22,153 bases of DNA from Lutibacter sp. (lineage in GTDB: Bacteria; Bacteroidota; Bacteroidia; Flavobacteriales; Flavobacteriaceae): NCBI GenBank assembly GCA_004195315.1, contig SDWL01000005.1, forward strand, positions 1-22,153. Reading direction: 5' to 3'. The notes below the pieces were generated by a model. The model saw nothing but the letters and a program-made list of their open reading frames with translations. It had not been told where the DNA came from and did not search any database. A program made the position numbers and the translations under genes. Positions 5,546-14,356 of the stretch are shown in pieces (position 1 is the first letter of the stretch; every line of letters starts with the position of its first letter).

Positions 5546-7342
5546 ATGAGCATAAATCAAATTGGATTAGAAATTAGAGAGAAGGTTGAGAAATACAAAC
5601 AAAAAAATGCAATTTATTATAAAGAATTAATTGGGAATACATGGGTTGGAATTTCTTGGAATTCGCTAGGGAAACAAACTAAAAACTTGTCAAAATCGTT
5701 GTTGAATTTTGGAATTACAGAACAGCAAAATGTTGCTATTTTTGCTGAAAATATGGCTGAATGGATAATTGCTGATATTGCAATTATGAGCATTCGGGCA
5801 GTTACAGTTCCTATCTATTCAACAAGTTCTAAAAATGAAGCCGAATATATTGTAAAAGATGCAGAAATAAGCGTGATCTTTGTTGGTGGTCAGGAGGAGT
5901 ATAATAAAGCTTTTGAAATTGCAAAATCTAACCAATATTTAAAATTAATTATTGCTTTAAACTCAACTATTGAGATTCAAAAAGACAAGAACTCTATCTA
6001 TTTAGTAGATTTTGTAAATGTTGAATTTCCAAAAAGCTTAGAAACAGAACTTCAAAAAAGATATTTTGAAGCTGACTCAGCTGATTTAGCAAGTATCATT
6101 TACACTTCTGGCACTACAGGAGAACCCAAAGGAGTAATGTTAGATCATTCAAATTTTATGGAGTCATTAAAAGCTCATGATTTTGAACTTGTCGTTTCTG
6201 AAAAAGATAGTTCCTTAAGTTTTTTACCTTTAAGTCATATTTATGAACGTAGTTGGGTTTTCTTCTGTTTACACAGAGGAATAGAAGTTTACTTTAATCA
6301 GAATCCAAAATTAATTGCAGAAGTTTTAAAAGAGGTAAAACCAACAGTTATGTGCACCGTTCCTCGTATTTTTGAAAAAATTTATTCTGCAATTCAAGAT
6401 AAAAGGAAAGAAGCTTCACCAACAAAAGTAAAAATGATAAGTTGGGCTTTGGGAATTGGAAATAAGTATAATAATAATTATAAAAGACTAGAAAAAAAGG
6501 TTCCTTTTGGACTAAAATTAAAGTATAAAGTTGCAGATAAATTGGTGCTTAGCAAGTTGAGAGATGTTTTTGGTGGACGTATTAAATTTATGCCGTGTGG
6601 TGGCGCTCCTTTAGCGGCAGATATGGTTTCTTATTTTCATTCTTTTGGATTAAATGTTAAATGTGGTTATGGGTTAACAGAAACTACAGCAACAGTTTCT
6701 CTTTTTGGAGATACAAATTTCGAATTTAATTCTGCCGGGAAAACCATTGAAGGTTCTCAAATTAAAATAGGAGATAACAATGAAATTTTAGTAAAAGGTC
6801 CTGGTGTTATGCAAGGATATTACAAAAAACCAGAAGCAACTGCTAATGTATTTAAAGATGGTTGGTTTTGCACAGGCGATGCTGGTAAAATTGATGAAAA
6901 TGGAAATTTAATTATTACAGATAGAATTAAAGATCTAATGAAAACTTCTGGAGGAAAATATATTGCTCCTCAAAAATTAGAAACTGCTCTAATTAACGAT
7001 GCTTTTATTGAACAAATAGCTGTTATTGGTGATCAACAAAAATACGTTACCGCTTTAGCAGTTCCAAGCTTTGAAAATTTAAAAAAATACGCTCTAGAGC
7101 ATAAAATTACTTTTAAAGATATTGAAGAATTGATTAATAATAATCAAATTAAAGATATGTTTGAAAAGCGATTTGAAGAATTACAAAAAGAGTTCTCCAT
7201 GTTCGAAAAAATTAAAAAATTTACATTATTACCTAAAGAATTTAGCATTGAAACAGGTGAAATTACAGCAACATTAAAGCTAAAAAGAAAAGTAATTCAG
7301 CAAAAATATAAAGAGCTTATTGATAAAATGTATGCTGAATAA
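5546..7342 (+). CDS. Long-chain fatty-acid--CoA ligase (AMP-forming)
   Basis: This 598-residue member of the adenylate-forming superfamily has the phosphate-binding loop YTSGTTGEPKG (186-196), the GYGLTETTA adenine-site motif, WFCTGDAG with DRIKDLMKTSGGKYIAP at the hinge, and a C-terminal GEITATLKLKRK stretch with the expected catalytic lysine. It activates fatty acids to acyl-AMP and then acyl-CoA for lipid synthesis or beta-oxidation. The length and the long linker fit the very-long-chain/bubblegum-like AMP-binding subgroup common in Bacteroidota. It is tightly linked to the cupin upstream. The chain-length preference cannot be read from the sequence. Confidence 0.88.
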   Translation: MSINQIGLEIREKVEKYKQKNAIYYKELIGNTWVGISWNSLGKQTKNLSKSLLNFGITEQQNVAIFAENMAEWIIADIAIMSIRAVTVPIYSTSSKNEAEYIVKDAEISVIFVGGQEEYNKAFEIAKSNQYLKLIIALNSTIEIQKDKNSIYLVDFVNVEFPKSLETELQKRYFEADSADLASIIYTSGTTGEPKGVMLDHSNFMESLKAHDFELVVSEKDSSLSFLPLSHIYERSWVFFCLHRGIEVYFNQNPKLIAEVLKEVKPTVMCTVPRIFEKIYSAIQDKRKEASPTKVKMISWALGIGNKYNNNYKRLEKKVPFGLKLKYKVADKLVLSKLRDVFGGRIKFMPCGGAPLAADMVSYFHSFGLNVKCGYGLTETTATVSLFGDTNFEFNSAGKTIEGSQIKIGDNNEILVKGPGVMQGYYKKPEATANVFKDGWFCTGDAGKIDENGNLIITDRIKDLMKTSGGKYIAPQKLETALINDAFIEQIAVIGDQQKYVTALAVPSFENLKKYALEHKITFKDIEELINNNQIKDMFEKRFEELQKEFSMFEKIKKFTLLPKEFSIETGEITATLKLKRKVIQQKYKELIDKMYAE

Positions 7343-7385
7343 ATACAGATTTAAAAATAATAGATAAAATTTAAAAATACAAATT

Positions 7386-8060
7386 TTGGGTTCAAAACTA
7401 TACTTGGTGCCAACTCCTATAGGAAATTTAGAAGATATTACGCTAAGAGCAATCAGAGTTTTAAAAGAGGTTGATTTAATTTTAGCGGAAGATACACGAA
7501 CAAGTGGTAAATTATTAAAGCATTTTGAAATTTCAACACATATGCAAAGCCATCATATGCACAACGAGCATAGAATGGTTGAACGAATTATCGAACGAAT
7601 TAAAAACGGTGAAACGGTTGCTTTAATTTCTGATGCTGGAACGCCCGCAATTTCAGATCCTGGATTTTTATTAACACGTGCTTGTGTAGAAAGTGGTATT
7701 GAAATTGAATGTTTACCTGGCGCAACTGCTTTTGTGCCGGCATTGGTAAATAGCGGTTTACCAAACGATAAATTTATTTTTGAAGGGTTTTTACCCGTTA
7801 AAAAAGGACGACAAACACGCTTAACTTTTTTAACTGAAGAAACTCGTACTATGATTTTTTATGAATCGCCTCATAAATTACTTAAAACGCTCACCAATTT
7901 TGCAGAGTATTTTGGGGCGAACAGACCAATTTCAGTTTCAAGAGAATTGACTAAATTATACGAAGAAACAGTAAGGGGTTCTATTGCTGAAGTTATTGAA
8001 CACTTTACAATAAAAGCACCAAAAGGTGAATTTGTAATTGTTGTTGGTGGAAAGAAATAA
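7386..8060 (+). CDS. rsmI: 16S rRNA (cytidine-1402-2'-O)-methyltransferase
   Basis: The 224-residue protein matches RsmI, a SAM-dependent tetrapyrrole-methylase-fold enzyme that 2'-O-methylates C1402 in the decoding centre. Signatures are LVPTPIGNLEDITLRAI (residues 7-23), AEDTRTSGKLL near 35-45, the glycine-rich ALISDAGTPAISDPG loop near 78-92 and LPGATAFVPAL. The start is taken as TTG at 7386, giving MGSKLYLVPTP; an in-frame stop at 7365-7367 leaves only TTG or rarer ATT/ATA codons. The length is close to that of short bacteroidotal homologues. Confidence 0.93.
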   Translation: MGSKLYLVPTPIGNLEDITLRAIRVLKEVDLILAEDTRTSGKLLKHFEISTHMQSHHMHNEHRMVERIIERIKNGETVALISDAGTPAISDPGFLLTRACVESGIEIECLPGATAFVPALVNSGLPNDKFIFEGFLPVKKGRQTRLTFLTEETRTMIFYESPHKLLKTLTNFAEYFGANRPISVSRELTKLYEETVRGSIAEVIEHFTIKAPKGEFVIVVGGKK

Positions 8061-8450
8061 AAATTAACACGAGTTCATTTAAGAAAATAATCTTATACCT
8101 AATATTTCTGCATTCAAGGAATGTTTTTTTTCGGAATAAAGACTACACAGCCTAACAATAAGTTAATTATAAATCTGTAAAACTATATAAATAACATATT
8201 TTTTAAAAAATATGCTTGGTCTTCGCTTTTTCAAATTCTTTACTGAATTCATCTATAAAAAAGAAAATTTCGAAAATTTTAGATATAAAATTTTTAAATA
8301 TAATTTTAATTAAATAATCCCCAGGGCAGGACCACGAGGCATTCAAAAGAACATTTATTTTTGGTTTGATGAAAACCTAAGGTTTACAAACTTTCCAATT
8401 TACCCACTAGGCAGAACCTCTTTTAATTCTTTAGATTAAATTGTAATCTA
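8061..8450. other. 390-base gap with a decayed transposase-like fragment
   Basis: No intact gene is seen between rsmI and the DUF3109 gene. The stretch contains a 20-base perfect palindrome (8195-8214), a possible transposase remnant on the minus strand (8203-8376) and a 7-bp hairpin (TAGATTA/TAATCTA, about 8431-8450) just after the DUF3109 stop. That hairpin has no T-run, so it is a poor terminator. Confidence 0.6.
8203..8376 (-). pseudogene. Possible remnant of an insertion-sequence transposase
   Basis: A minus-strand frame, open from 8376 to a TAA at 8203-8205, ends in FFFIDEFSKEFEKAKTKHIF. This recalls the N-terminus of IS982/IS4-like transposases of Flavobacteria (an IDDFCKEFEK-type stretch). 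No start is obvious, and nothing resembling the rest of a transposase follows. If real, only the leading end of the element remains. The assignment rests on a short pattern from memory. Confidence 0.35.
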
Positions 8451-9017
8451 TTACTTCTTGTAATTTTCAGCTACTTTTTCAAGTTCTTCATACCAATCTT
8501 TTCCAAACTTTCGTATTAAAGCTTCTTTTATAAATTTGTAAACTGGCACTTTTAGTTCTTTTCCTAGCGTACAAGCATCATCACATATTGGCCATTGATG
8601 GTAATTTACTGCTGAAAATTCGCTGTATTCCATAATACGAACAGGATATAAATGACAAGAAATTGGCTTCTTCCATTTAATTACACCTTGGTTATAAGCT
8701 TCTTCAATACCACATTTTGCAGTATTTTTATCATCAAAAATTACATACGCACAATCCTTTTCATCAATTAATGGCGTTTCAAAATCACCCTCAGTAGTAA
8801 TAAAAAGCCCTTGGTCTTCTATCGCTTTAATTCCTTCAGGCCTTAAAAATGGTTTTATAAAAGGATATATATCCAATAATATTTGAAGTTCTTTTTCTTC
8901 TAATGGAGCTCCAGCTTCTCCATCTATACAACATTTGCCTTTACAGGCTGATAAATTACAGACAAACTCTTTCTCTATAATATCTTCTGAAACTATGGTT
9001 TTTCCTAATTGAAACAT
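8451..9017 (-). CDS. DUF3109 (YkgJ-like) cysteine-cluster protein
   Basis: This 188-residue protein carries the cysteine pattern of the DUF3109/YkgJ group: FVCNLSACKGKCCIDGEAGAPL (Cys at about 19, 24, 28, 29), KDCAYVIFDD, AKCGIEEAY, KPISCHLYPVR and PICDDAC near 144-149. These proteins are thought to bind a metal or iron-sulfur cluster through the cysteines; no reaction is established. It lacks a signal peptide and is probably cytoplasmic. It is divergent from the MarC gene, with 91 bases between the starts. Confidence 0.88.
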   Translation of the reverse strand: MFQLGKTIVSEDIIEKEFVCNLSACKGKCCIDGEAGAPLEEKELQILLDIYPFIKPFLRPEGIKAIEDQGLFITTEGDFETPLIDEKDCAYVIFDDKNTAKCGIEEAYNQGVIKWKKPISCHLYPVRIMEYSEFSAVNYHQWPICDDACTLGKELKVPVYKFIKEALIRKFGKDWYEELEKVAENYKK

Positions 9018-9052
9018 TTTGCAAAAATAAACTATTTTTTTACATACTTTTG
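9018..9052 (+). promoter_or_regulatory. Bacteroidota-type promoter for the MarC gene
   Basis: TTTG at 9018-9021 (overlapping the start region of the divergent gene) and TACTTTTG at 9045-9052 match the -33 TTTG and -7 TAnnTTTG elements of Bacteroidota promoters, with a 23-base spacer at the long end of the usual range. The MarC start is 56 bases downstream. Confidence 0.55.
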
Positions 9053-9108
9053 CCTGAATTTAAATTGTCATTTATATATATTTTTGAGACATTAAAGTTA
9101 GTTAAACT

Positions 9109-9690
9109 ATGGAATTAAATATTAGAGAAATATTTACTGCAACAATGGTATTATTTGCCGTAATTGATATAGTTGGAAATATTCCAATTGTTATAGATTT
9201 ACGTGTTAAATTTGGTAATATTCAATCTGAAAAAGCTTCACTAATTGCTGGTATAATTATGATTGCTTTTTTATTTTTAGGAAAAAGTATTCTTAATGTA
9301 ATTGGTATTGATGTTAATTCGTTTGCTGTTGCAGGTGCTTTTATTTTATTTTTTTTAGCCTTAGAAATGATATTAGGTATTTCTCTTTATAAAGAAGAAG
9401 AGAATAGCGCAAAAACTATTTCGGTTTTTCCTTTAGCATTCCCCTTAATTGCAGGCCCTGGTAGTTTAACAACAATTTTATCGTTAAGAGCTGAATATGC
9501 CACAATTAATATTGTAATTGCAATAATTGTTAATATAATTTTTATGTATATTGTATTAAAAACATCAGTGAAAATTGAAAAGATAATAGGTAAAAACGGT
9601 ATTAATATTTTAAGAAAAATATTTGGAGTTATACTTTTAGCAATAGCTGTAAAGTTATTTGCTACAAATATTCAAGGATTACTTTCATAA
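9109..9690 (+). CDS. MarC-family integral membrane protein
   Basis: The 193-residue protein has about six hydrophobic segments and the MarC signatures: an N-terminal VIDIVGNIPI (residues about 18-27) and a mid-protein FPLAFPLIAGPGSLTTIL (about 107-124). The family (YchE, YhgN, MarC) sits in the inner membrane. Despite the name (multiple antibiotic resistance), its role is unproven; a transporter fold is likely. The length is normal and the frame intact. Confidence 0.88.
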   Translation: MELNIREIFTATMVLFAVIDIVGNIPIVIDLRVKFGNIQSEKASLIAGIIMIAFLFLGKSILNVIGIDVNSFAVAGAFILFFLALEMILGISLYKEEENSAKTISVFPLAFPLIAGPGSLTTILSLRAEYATINIVIAIIVNIIFMYIVLKTSVKIEKIIGKNGINILRKIFGVILLAIAVKLFATNIQGLLS

Positions 9691-9982
9691 TTAAATATTA
9701 TAAAATGAAACTTTTGATGTATTAATAATTGGTTGAGTTGCTGCTGGTTTATTAAGTGTTTTAACACTTAATAAAGGAGACAAAAGGTGATGAAATTCTT
9801 TCCTGTGGTTTATTACAACTTTCTGAATTATATCCTGAAATTGTTCAAATTGAAAAAGAAAAAGTAACTAAAATTGAAGATTTAATACAATTTGTAAATT
9901 TACCGCCTCAAAAAGAATGTATTATTCTGATAAATGATCTGTTAATAGTAACATGATTTTTTAAGCTTAAATCTCTTCTTTT
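9691..9982. other. 292-base gap with a decayed reading frame
   Basis: No intact gene of normal size is seen. The right half (9737-9956) reads like protein in two frames joined at an A-run (see the pseudogene entry). An A/T-rich hairpin-like stretch (AAGTGTTTTAACACTT, 9754-9769) lies in the middle; it is a near-palindrome without a T-tract. Confidence 0.6.
9737..9956 (+). pseudogene. Decayed fragment of an unrecognised gene
   Basis: From 9737 the frame reads VAAGLLSVLTLNKGDKR and then stops. Removing one A from the AAAA run at 9782-9785 would continue it as KGDEILSCGLLQLSELYPEIVQ and on to a TGA at 9954-9956, about 56 more codons. An in-frame TGA precedes the start of this stretch. Composition and codon use look coding, so I read it as the C-terminal remnant of a gene with a one-base frameshift. 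I do not recognise the family. A 25-codon frame from ATG 9790 in another phase is not convincing. Confidence 0.4.
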
Positions 9983-11833
9983 TTACTCTACCGTAACCGA
10001 TTTCGCTAAATTTCTTGGTTGATCAACATTACAACCACGCATAACTGCTATATGATATGAAAGTAATTGCAAAGGTATTGTAGCTAATAATGGTGTAAAA
10101 GCTTCTTCTGTTTCAGGAATTTCTATAATGTGATCGGCAAGTCCTTTTACAATTGTATCTCCTTTAGTTACAACGGCAATAATTTTTCCTTTTCTTGATT
10201 TTATTTCCTGAATATTACTTACAACTTTGTCATAATGACCCTTTTTTGTTGCAATAACTATAACAGGCATAGATTCGTCAATTAAAGCTATGGGACCATG
10301 TTTCATTTCAGCTGCAGGATATCCTTCGGCATGAATATATGATATTTCTTTTAATTTTAAAGCGCCTTCTAATGCTACGGGAAAATTATATCCTCTTCCT
10401 AAATATAAACAATTTGGAGCATCTTTATAAATGGAAGCTATTTCTTCTACAATTGCATTAATTTTTAATGTTTCTTCCACTTTAGAAGGGATCAAACTCA
10501 TTTCTTGTAAGTAAGCTTGAAATTGTGAATTTGAAAGTTCTCCTTTTAAATTACCTAATTTTAAAGCCATTAAAGCCAGTACTGTTATTTGAGTTGTGAA
10601 TGCTTTGGTTGAAGCAACTCCAATTTCAGGTCCTGCGTGAGTATATGCTCCAGTATCAGTTTCTCTAGCTATAGACGAACCAACTACATTACAAACTCCA
10701 AATACAAAAGCACCTTTAGATTTCGCTAATTTCACAGCTGCCAAAGTATCAGCTGTTTCACCTGATTGAGAGATTGCAATAACAATATCTCCTTTATTAA
10801 TTATTGGGTTTCGATATCTAAATTCTGATGCATATTCTACTTCTACTGGTATACGAGCTAAATCTTCGAATAAATATTCAGCAACTAAACCTGCATGCCA
10901 AGAAGTTCCACAGGCTACAATGATAATACGGTTTGCATTTAAAAATTTAGTAATATTATTGTCAACACTACCCATTTTAATAATACCTTGATCTGCTAAA
11001 AGACGCCCTCTATAAGTATCTAAAATCGCATTAGGTTGTTCATGAATTTCTTTCAACATAAAGTGATCATAACCACCTTTTTCAATTTGCTCTAAATTTA
11101 GTTTTAGCTCTTGAATGTTAGGTTCAACAAAAGAATTATCTTGTATTTTTCGGATTCTTATTTCTTTACCTATTTTAATTATTGCTAATTCTTCATCATC
11201 TAAATAAACTGCATCTCTTGTATATTCAACAAATGGCGAAGCGTCAGACGCTATAAAAAACTCTTCGTTATTATCTCCAATACCAATTGCTATTGGACTT
11301 CCTAATCGAGCAACAATTATTTCATTTGGCTTTGAGATATCAAAAACAGCAATAGCATATGCACCAACTACATTTGCTAATGCTAATTGAACTGCTTCAC
11401 CTAATTTACAATTGTTTTTAATTTTTACCTCTTCAATTAAATTAATTAAAACTTCAGTATCTGTATCGCTATTAAAAGTATAGCCTCTTGTTACAAGCTC
11501 TTTTTTTATGGTATTATAGTTTTCAATAATACCATTATGAACAATTACTAAGTTTCCTGAATTTGAAACATGTGGGTGAGAATTTTCATTGTTCGGAATT
11601 CCATGAGTAGCCCAACGAGTATGACCTATAGCTAAATTACCTTCAACATTGCTTTTTTCAACTAGCTCTTTAAGGTCCGAGACTTTTCCTTTTGTTTTGT
11701 AGAGATTAGCTTTAGTATTATTCATTAAAATAATTCCCGCACTGTCATAACCTCTATACTCTAAACGTTGTAATCCATTTATTACGATTGGATATGCTTT
11801 TCTATAACCAATATAACCTACAATACCACACAT
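9983..11833 (-). CDS. glmS: Glutamine--fructose-6-phosphate aminotransferase (isomerizing)
   Basis: The 616-residue enzyme makes glucosamine-6-phosphate from fructose-6-phosphate and glutamine, the first step to UDP-GlcNAc for peptidoglycan and lipopolysaccharide. It has the class-II glutaminase domain, whose nucleophile Cys2 is exposed after removal of Met (MCGIVGYIG), with HTRWATHG near 72-79. Two SIS sugar-isomerase domains follow (CGTSWHAGLVAEYL; SQSGETADTLAA; STKAFTTQ; LGRGYNFPVALEGALKLKE) and the canonical C-terminus KSVTVE. It is the last gene of a minus-strand block, 13 bases after the DUF4270 lipoprotein. No riboswitch or ribozyme precedes it. Confidence 0.97.
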   Translation of the reverse strand: MCGIVGYIGYRKAYPIVINGLQRLEYRGYDSAGIILMNNTKANLYKTKGKVSDLKELVEKSNVEGNLAIGHTRWATHGIPNNENSHPHVSNSGNLVIVHNGIIENYNTIKKELVTRGYTFNSDTDTEVLINLIEEVKIKNNCKLGEAVQLALANVVGAYAIAVFDISKPNEIIVARLGSPIAIGIGDNNEEFFIASDASPFVEYTRDAVYLDDEELAIIKIGKEIRIRKIQDNSFVEPNIQELKLNLEQIEKGGYDHFMLKEIHEQPNAILDTYRGRLLADQGIIKMGSVDNNITKFLNANRIIIVACGTSWHAGLVAEYLFEDLARIPVEVEYASEFRYRNPIINKGDIVIAISQSGETADTLAAVKLAKSKGAFVFGVCNVVGSSIARETDTGAYTHAGPEIGVASTKAFTTQITVLALMALKLGNLKGELSNSQFQAYLQEMSLIPSKVEETLKINAIVEEIASIYKDAPNCLYLGRGYNFPVALEGALKLKEISYIHAEGYPAAEMKHGPIALIDESMPVIVIATKKGHYDKVVSNIQEIKSRKGKIIAVVTKGDTIVKGLADHIIEIPETEEAFTPLLATIPLQLLSYHIAVMRGCNVDQPRNLAKSVTVE

Positions 11834-11846
11834 AGCAACATTTTTT

Positions 11847-13415
11847 TTAATTATCTGATACTACTGACGTATAAGATATCTCCAATTTTACTCTTTTTTC
11901 TACTTCACTCACATCATGTCCAAACAATACAACACCTTTTGGATTCCAACTGTAATCTTTTATTTTAGTATCAGAAATAGTAGTAGGTAAATCTGATGGA
12001 TTATAAACTTTTAAACCTAATTTCACTAAATCAACTGAGGCTTCTTCGTCTCCTTCCAATTTTTTTAATAACTCTGAAATATAGTCTGTGATTTTAAATA
12101 CATATTTATATGGTTCTCCTTCTTCATCTCTTTCCAGTACTCCGCCAACTGCTGATAACCCTTCGGTCATCATGTCCAATATTTGTGAATTATCATCGTA
12201 ATTATATAGAAAAAGTTGTTCTGGGACAATATTATTTGAAGCATCCTGATCTACATAAAAAATTAAATTAGCATTTGTAATTAGCCATCCATATTCCCCA
12301 TATAAAGCATCATCAGCTTTTATATTTTCTATGTCTCCAGCGTTAAATAAATCTACTGTTGCCATTGAACCCGCTGCTCCTTGCACATACAATCTATCTT
12401 CTCCGCTAGCTTTAACATTGGTAATATCTCTATCTAAAAAATTTGATTTTACAGAGCCAAATGAAAATATGTGTTTTTGTTTAATTCTAACTAGTCCTTC
12501 GCCTTTTACATCATTACCATTTAAATCTACATCGGCACCTTCTTCCTCATCATTTGAATAGTAAATTGTCATATTTGCATTCGCTATACTCAATGATATT
12601 AAATGTGATACTTCATTATCCAATCCTTCAGCTTCAATATACAATCCTCTAAAACCATGTTGAAAAGCATCAATAGATGAAAAATCTATACCATTGATAT
12701 TGTCAACAAAAAGTTGTTGAATCATATCTTCATTTAATGGAATATTAATACTTGGGCTTAAATTTGATTGTTTAATGGTATCCTTATCAAAAACAGTTTC
12801 ACCATCTGCCAAATATCTTTTTATATAAGATACTGTATCGCTTGGATTCACTTTGAAATTCCCTGAAAATAATGGCATTTCATCTTTTGAAAATACTTTA
12901 TCAGAATAATAAACAGCAGTTTTTGATGGATCCTCAGGATCTAAGGTGTTCAAAAAAGTTTTTAGTTCATAAACACTTAATTGAAATTCAACATTAGCAT
13001 CTCCAAAAACTGAATCTATAGAAAACTTAGGTTTTCCATCTGCTTCATTATCCTCTCTTGTAGATTGATATGGTATATTAATTATTACTGAATCAATTGC
13101 TGAGTTTGTACCATAACTGTATGAGTCTCCAATTGCTGGAAGTGATAATTGAGAAATAATAGAAGCTTTTAACTTTCCAAATTCAACATCTGAATACACA
13201 CCCAGTAAATATTGTGAAACTCCACTAGAAATCACTCTATCTACATTTTCATTAGCTGTTATTACTTCTGAAATTAAATTGTCTGTTTTAAAATTATTGT
13301 TATCAACCAGATTAACGCCTATACTTTCTATTTCTTTTTCGCAAGAAATTATTGTAAAAAATACTATTGAGAATAGCCCTAAGTATTTTAATACTTTTAC
13401 AACTTTAGTTGTCAT
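11847..13415 (-). CDS. DUF4270 family lipoprotein
   Basis: The 522-residue protein has a lipoprotein signal (hydrophobic residues 9-23, lipobox TIISC with Cys25), so it is probably anchored in the outer membrane or periplasm. The mature part begins with the typical DUF4270 stretch EKEIESIGVNLVDNN and is rich in beta-strand patterns and Asp. The family is restricted to Bacteroidota and has no known function. The gene lies between the glycogen-synthase-like gene (28 bases upstream) and glmS (13 bases downstream), an order I recall from many Flavobacteriaceae, which suggests a link to cell-envelope sugar metabolism. Confidence 0.88.
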   Translation of the reverse strand: MTTKVVKVLKYLGLFSIVFFTIISCEKEIESIGVNLVDNNNFKTDNLISEVITANENVDRVISSGVSQYLLGVYSDVEFGKLKASIISQLSLPAIGDSYSYGTNSAIDSVIINIPYQSTREDNEADGKPKFSIDSVFGDANVEFQLSVYELKTFLNTLDPEDPSKTAVYYSDKVFSKDEMPLFSGNFKVNPSDTVSYIKRYLADGETVFDKDTIKQSNLSPSINIPLNEDMIQQLFVDNINGIDFSSIDAFQHGFRGLYIEAEGLDNEVSHLISLSIANANMTIYYSNDEEEGADVDLNGNDVKGEGLVRIKQKHIFSFGSVKSNFLDRDITNVKASGEDRLYVQGAAGSMATVDLFNAGDIENIKADDALYGEYGWLITNANLIFYVDQDASNNIVPEQLFLYNYDDNSQILDMMTEGLSAVGGVLERDEEGEPYKYVFKITDYISELLKKLEGDEEASVDLVKLGLKVYNPSDLPTTISDTKIKDYSWNPKGVVLFGHDVSEVEKRVKLEISYTSVVSDN

Positions 13416-13443
13416 ATTTAATTTTAGATTTTTGATGATTAAA

Positions 13444-14250
13444 CTATAAAACTTTGTTTAAATAAAATTCCGTGTAAGCTGTATCAAATTCACTTACATG
13501 AAAATAATCTAACACAGGCTTATCGCTTGTTTTTAAAAATTCTTCTAACTCAGTTGGTAATTCTTCACTTCCTTTAATAATGCCATCAGAGTTTTCAATA
13601 GCATTTATTAAAATATTTGTGTAGTTTGGATTGGAAATTGTTTTAATTTTTGATTCGTCAATATTATCGAACTTAATTTTTTTAGAAAAATCATTACTTA
13701 ATATACCTTCAAAACTGGTATTATAAACTGATGTTACTATTTTACTGCCATTAAATAATGCATCATCTTTATAATATTCTTTAATATATAATGGTAAAAG
13801 AGAAGCCATCCACCCATGAACATGAATAATATCTGGTGCCCAATTTAATTTTTTTACAGTTTCTACTACACCTTTCGCAAAAAATATAGCTCTTTCATCG
13901 TTGTCTTCAAACAAGTTATTATCTTCATCTGTATATAATGCTTTTCTTTTAAAATACTCTTCATTATCAATAAAATAAACTTGCATTCTTTCTTTTGGTA
14001 TTGAAGCCACTTTAATTATTAATGGCATGTCCATGTCATTAATCACTAAATTCATACCCGATAAACGAATTACTTCATGCAATTGATGCCTTCTTTCGTT
14101 AATTAAACCGAAACGAGGCATAAAAATTCGGGTTTGCCCTCCTTTCCCATGAACCATTTTTGCTGTTTCAAATGAAGTTGTTGATAATTCATTTTCTGGT
14201 AAATATGGCACTACTTCTGAAGAAACAACCAACACTCTCTTATCTTTCAT
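13444..14250 (-). CDS. Glycogen/starch synthase-like protein, N-terminal GT5 domain only
   Basis: The 268-residue protein aligns with the N-terminal half of GT5 glycogen synthases: VLVVSSEVVPYLPENELSTT (residues 5-24) stands where GlgA has the KTGGLADV loop, then GGQTRIFMPRFG, and PDIIHVHGWMASLLPLYIKE (about 138-157) is the DxxHxHDW-like motif. GlgA proteins are near 480 residues; here the donor-binding second Rossmann domain is absent and the ADP-glucose-binding lysine loop is changed. The gene ends with a normal stop, and short forms like this recur in Bacteroidota, so it is probably not a truncation. Classical catalysis is doubtful. It is first in the unit with DUF4270 and glmS. Confidence 0.75.
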   Translation of the reverse strand: MKDKRVLVVSSEVVPYLPENELSTTSFETAKMVHGKGGQTRIFMPRFGLINERRHQLHEVIRLSGMNLVINDMDMPLIIKVASIPKERMQVYFIDNEEYFKRKALYTDEDNNLFEDNDERAIFFAKGVVETVKKLNWAPDIIHVHGWMASLLPLYIKEYYKDDALFNGSKIVTSVYNTSFEGILSNDFSKKIKFDNIDESKIKTISNPNYTNILINAIENSDGIIKGSEELPTELEEFLKTSDKPVLDYFHVSEFDTAYTEFYLNKVL

Positions 14251-14277
14251 AAACCAACTCTATTTTAATAGAATATG

Positions 14278-14326
14278 CAAAATTACGAAAATTAATGTAG
14301 AATTAAGCTTGAAAAATGTAAGTTTG
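14278..14326. promoter_or_regulatory. Divergent -7 elements between the glycogen-synthase-like gene and panC
   Basis: A TAATTTTG element on the minus strand (complement of 14278-14285) lies 28 bases before the 14250 start. A TAAGTTTG element on the plus strand (14319-14326) lies 31 bases before panC. Both match TAnnTTTG; clear -33 TTTG elements are not seen at the ideal distance. Confidence 0.45.
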
Positions 14327-14356
14327 CACGCTTTTAACGTTTATTAACAATACTAT

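Noticed and set aside
12331..12561. 76-codon plus-strand frame opposite the DUF4270 gene
   Set aside because: Low-complexity Ser/Pro-rich antisense frame typical of a shadow.
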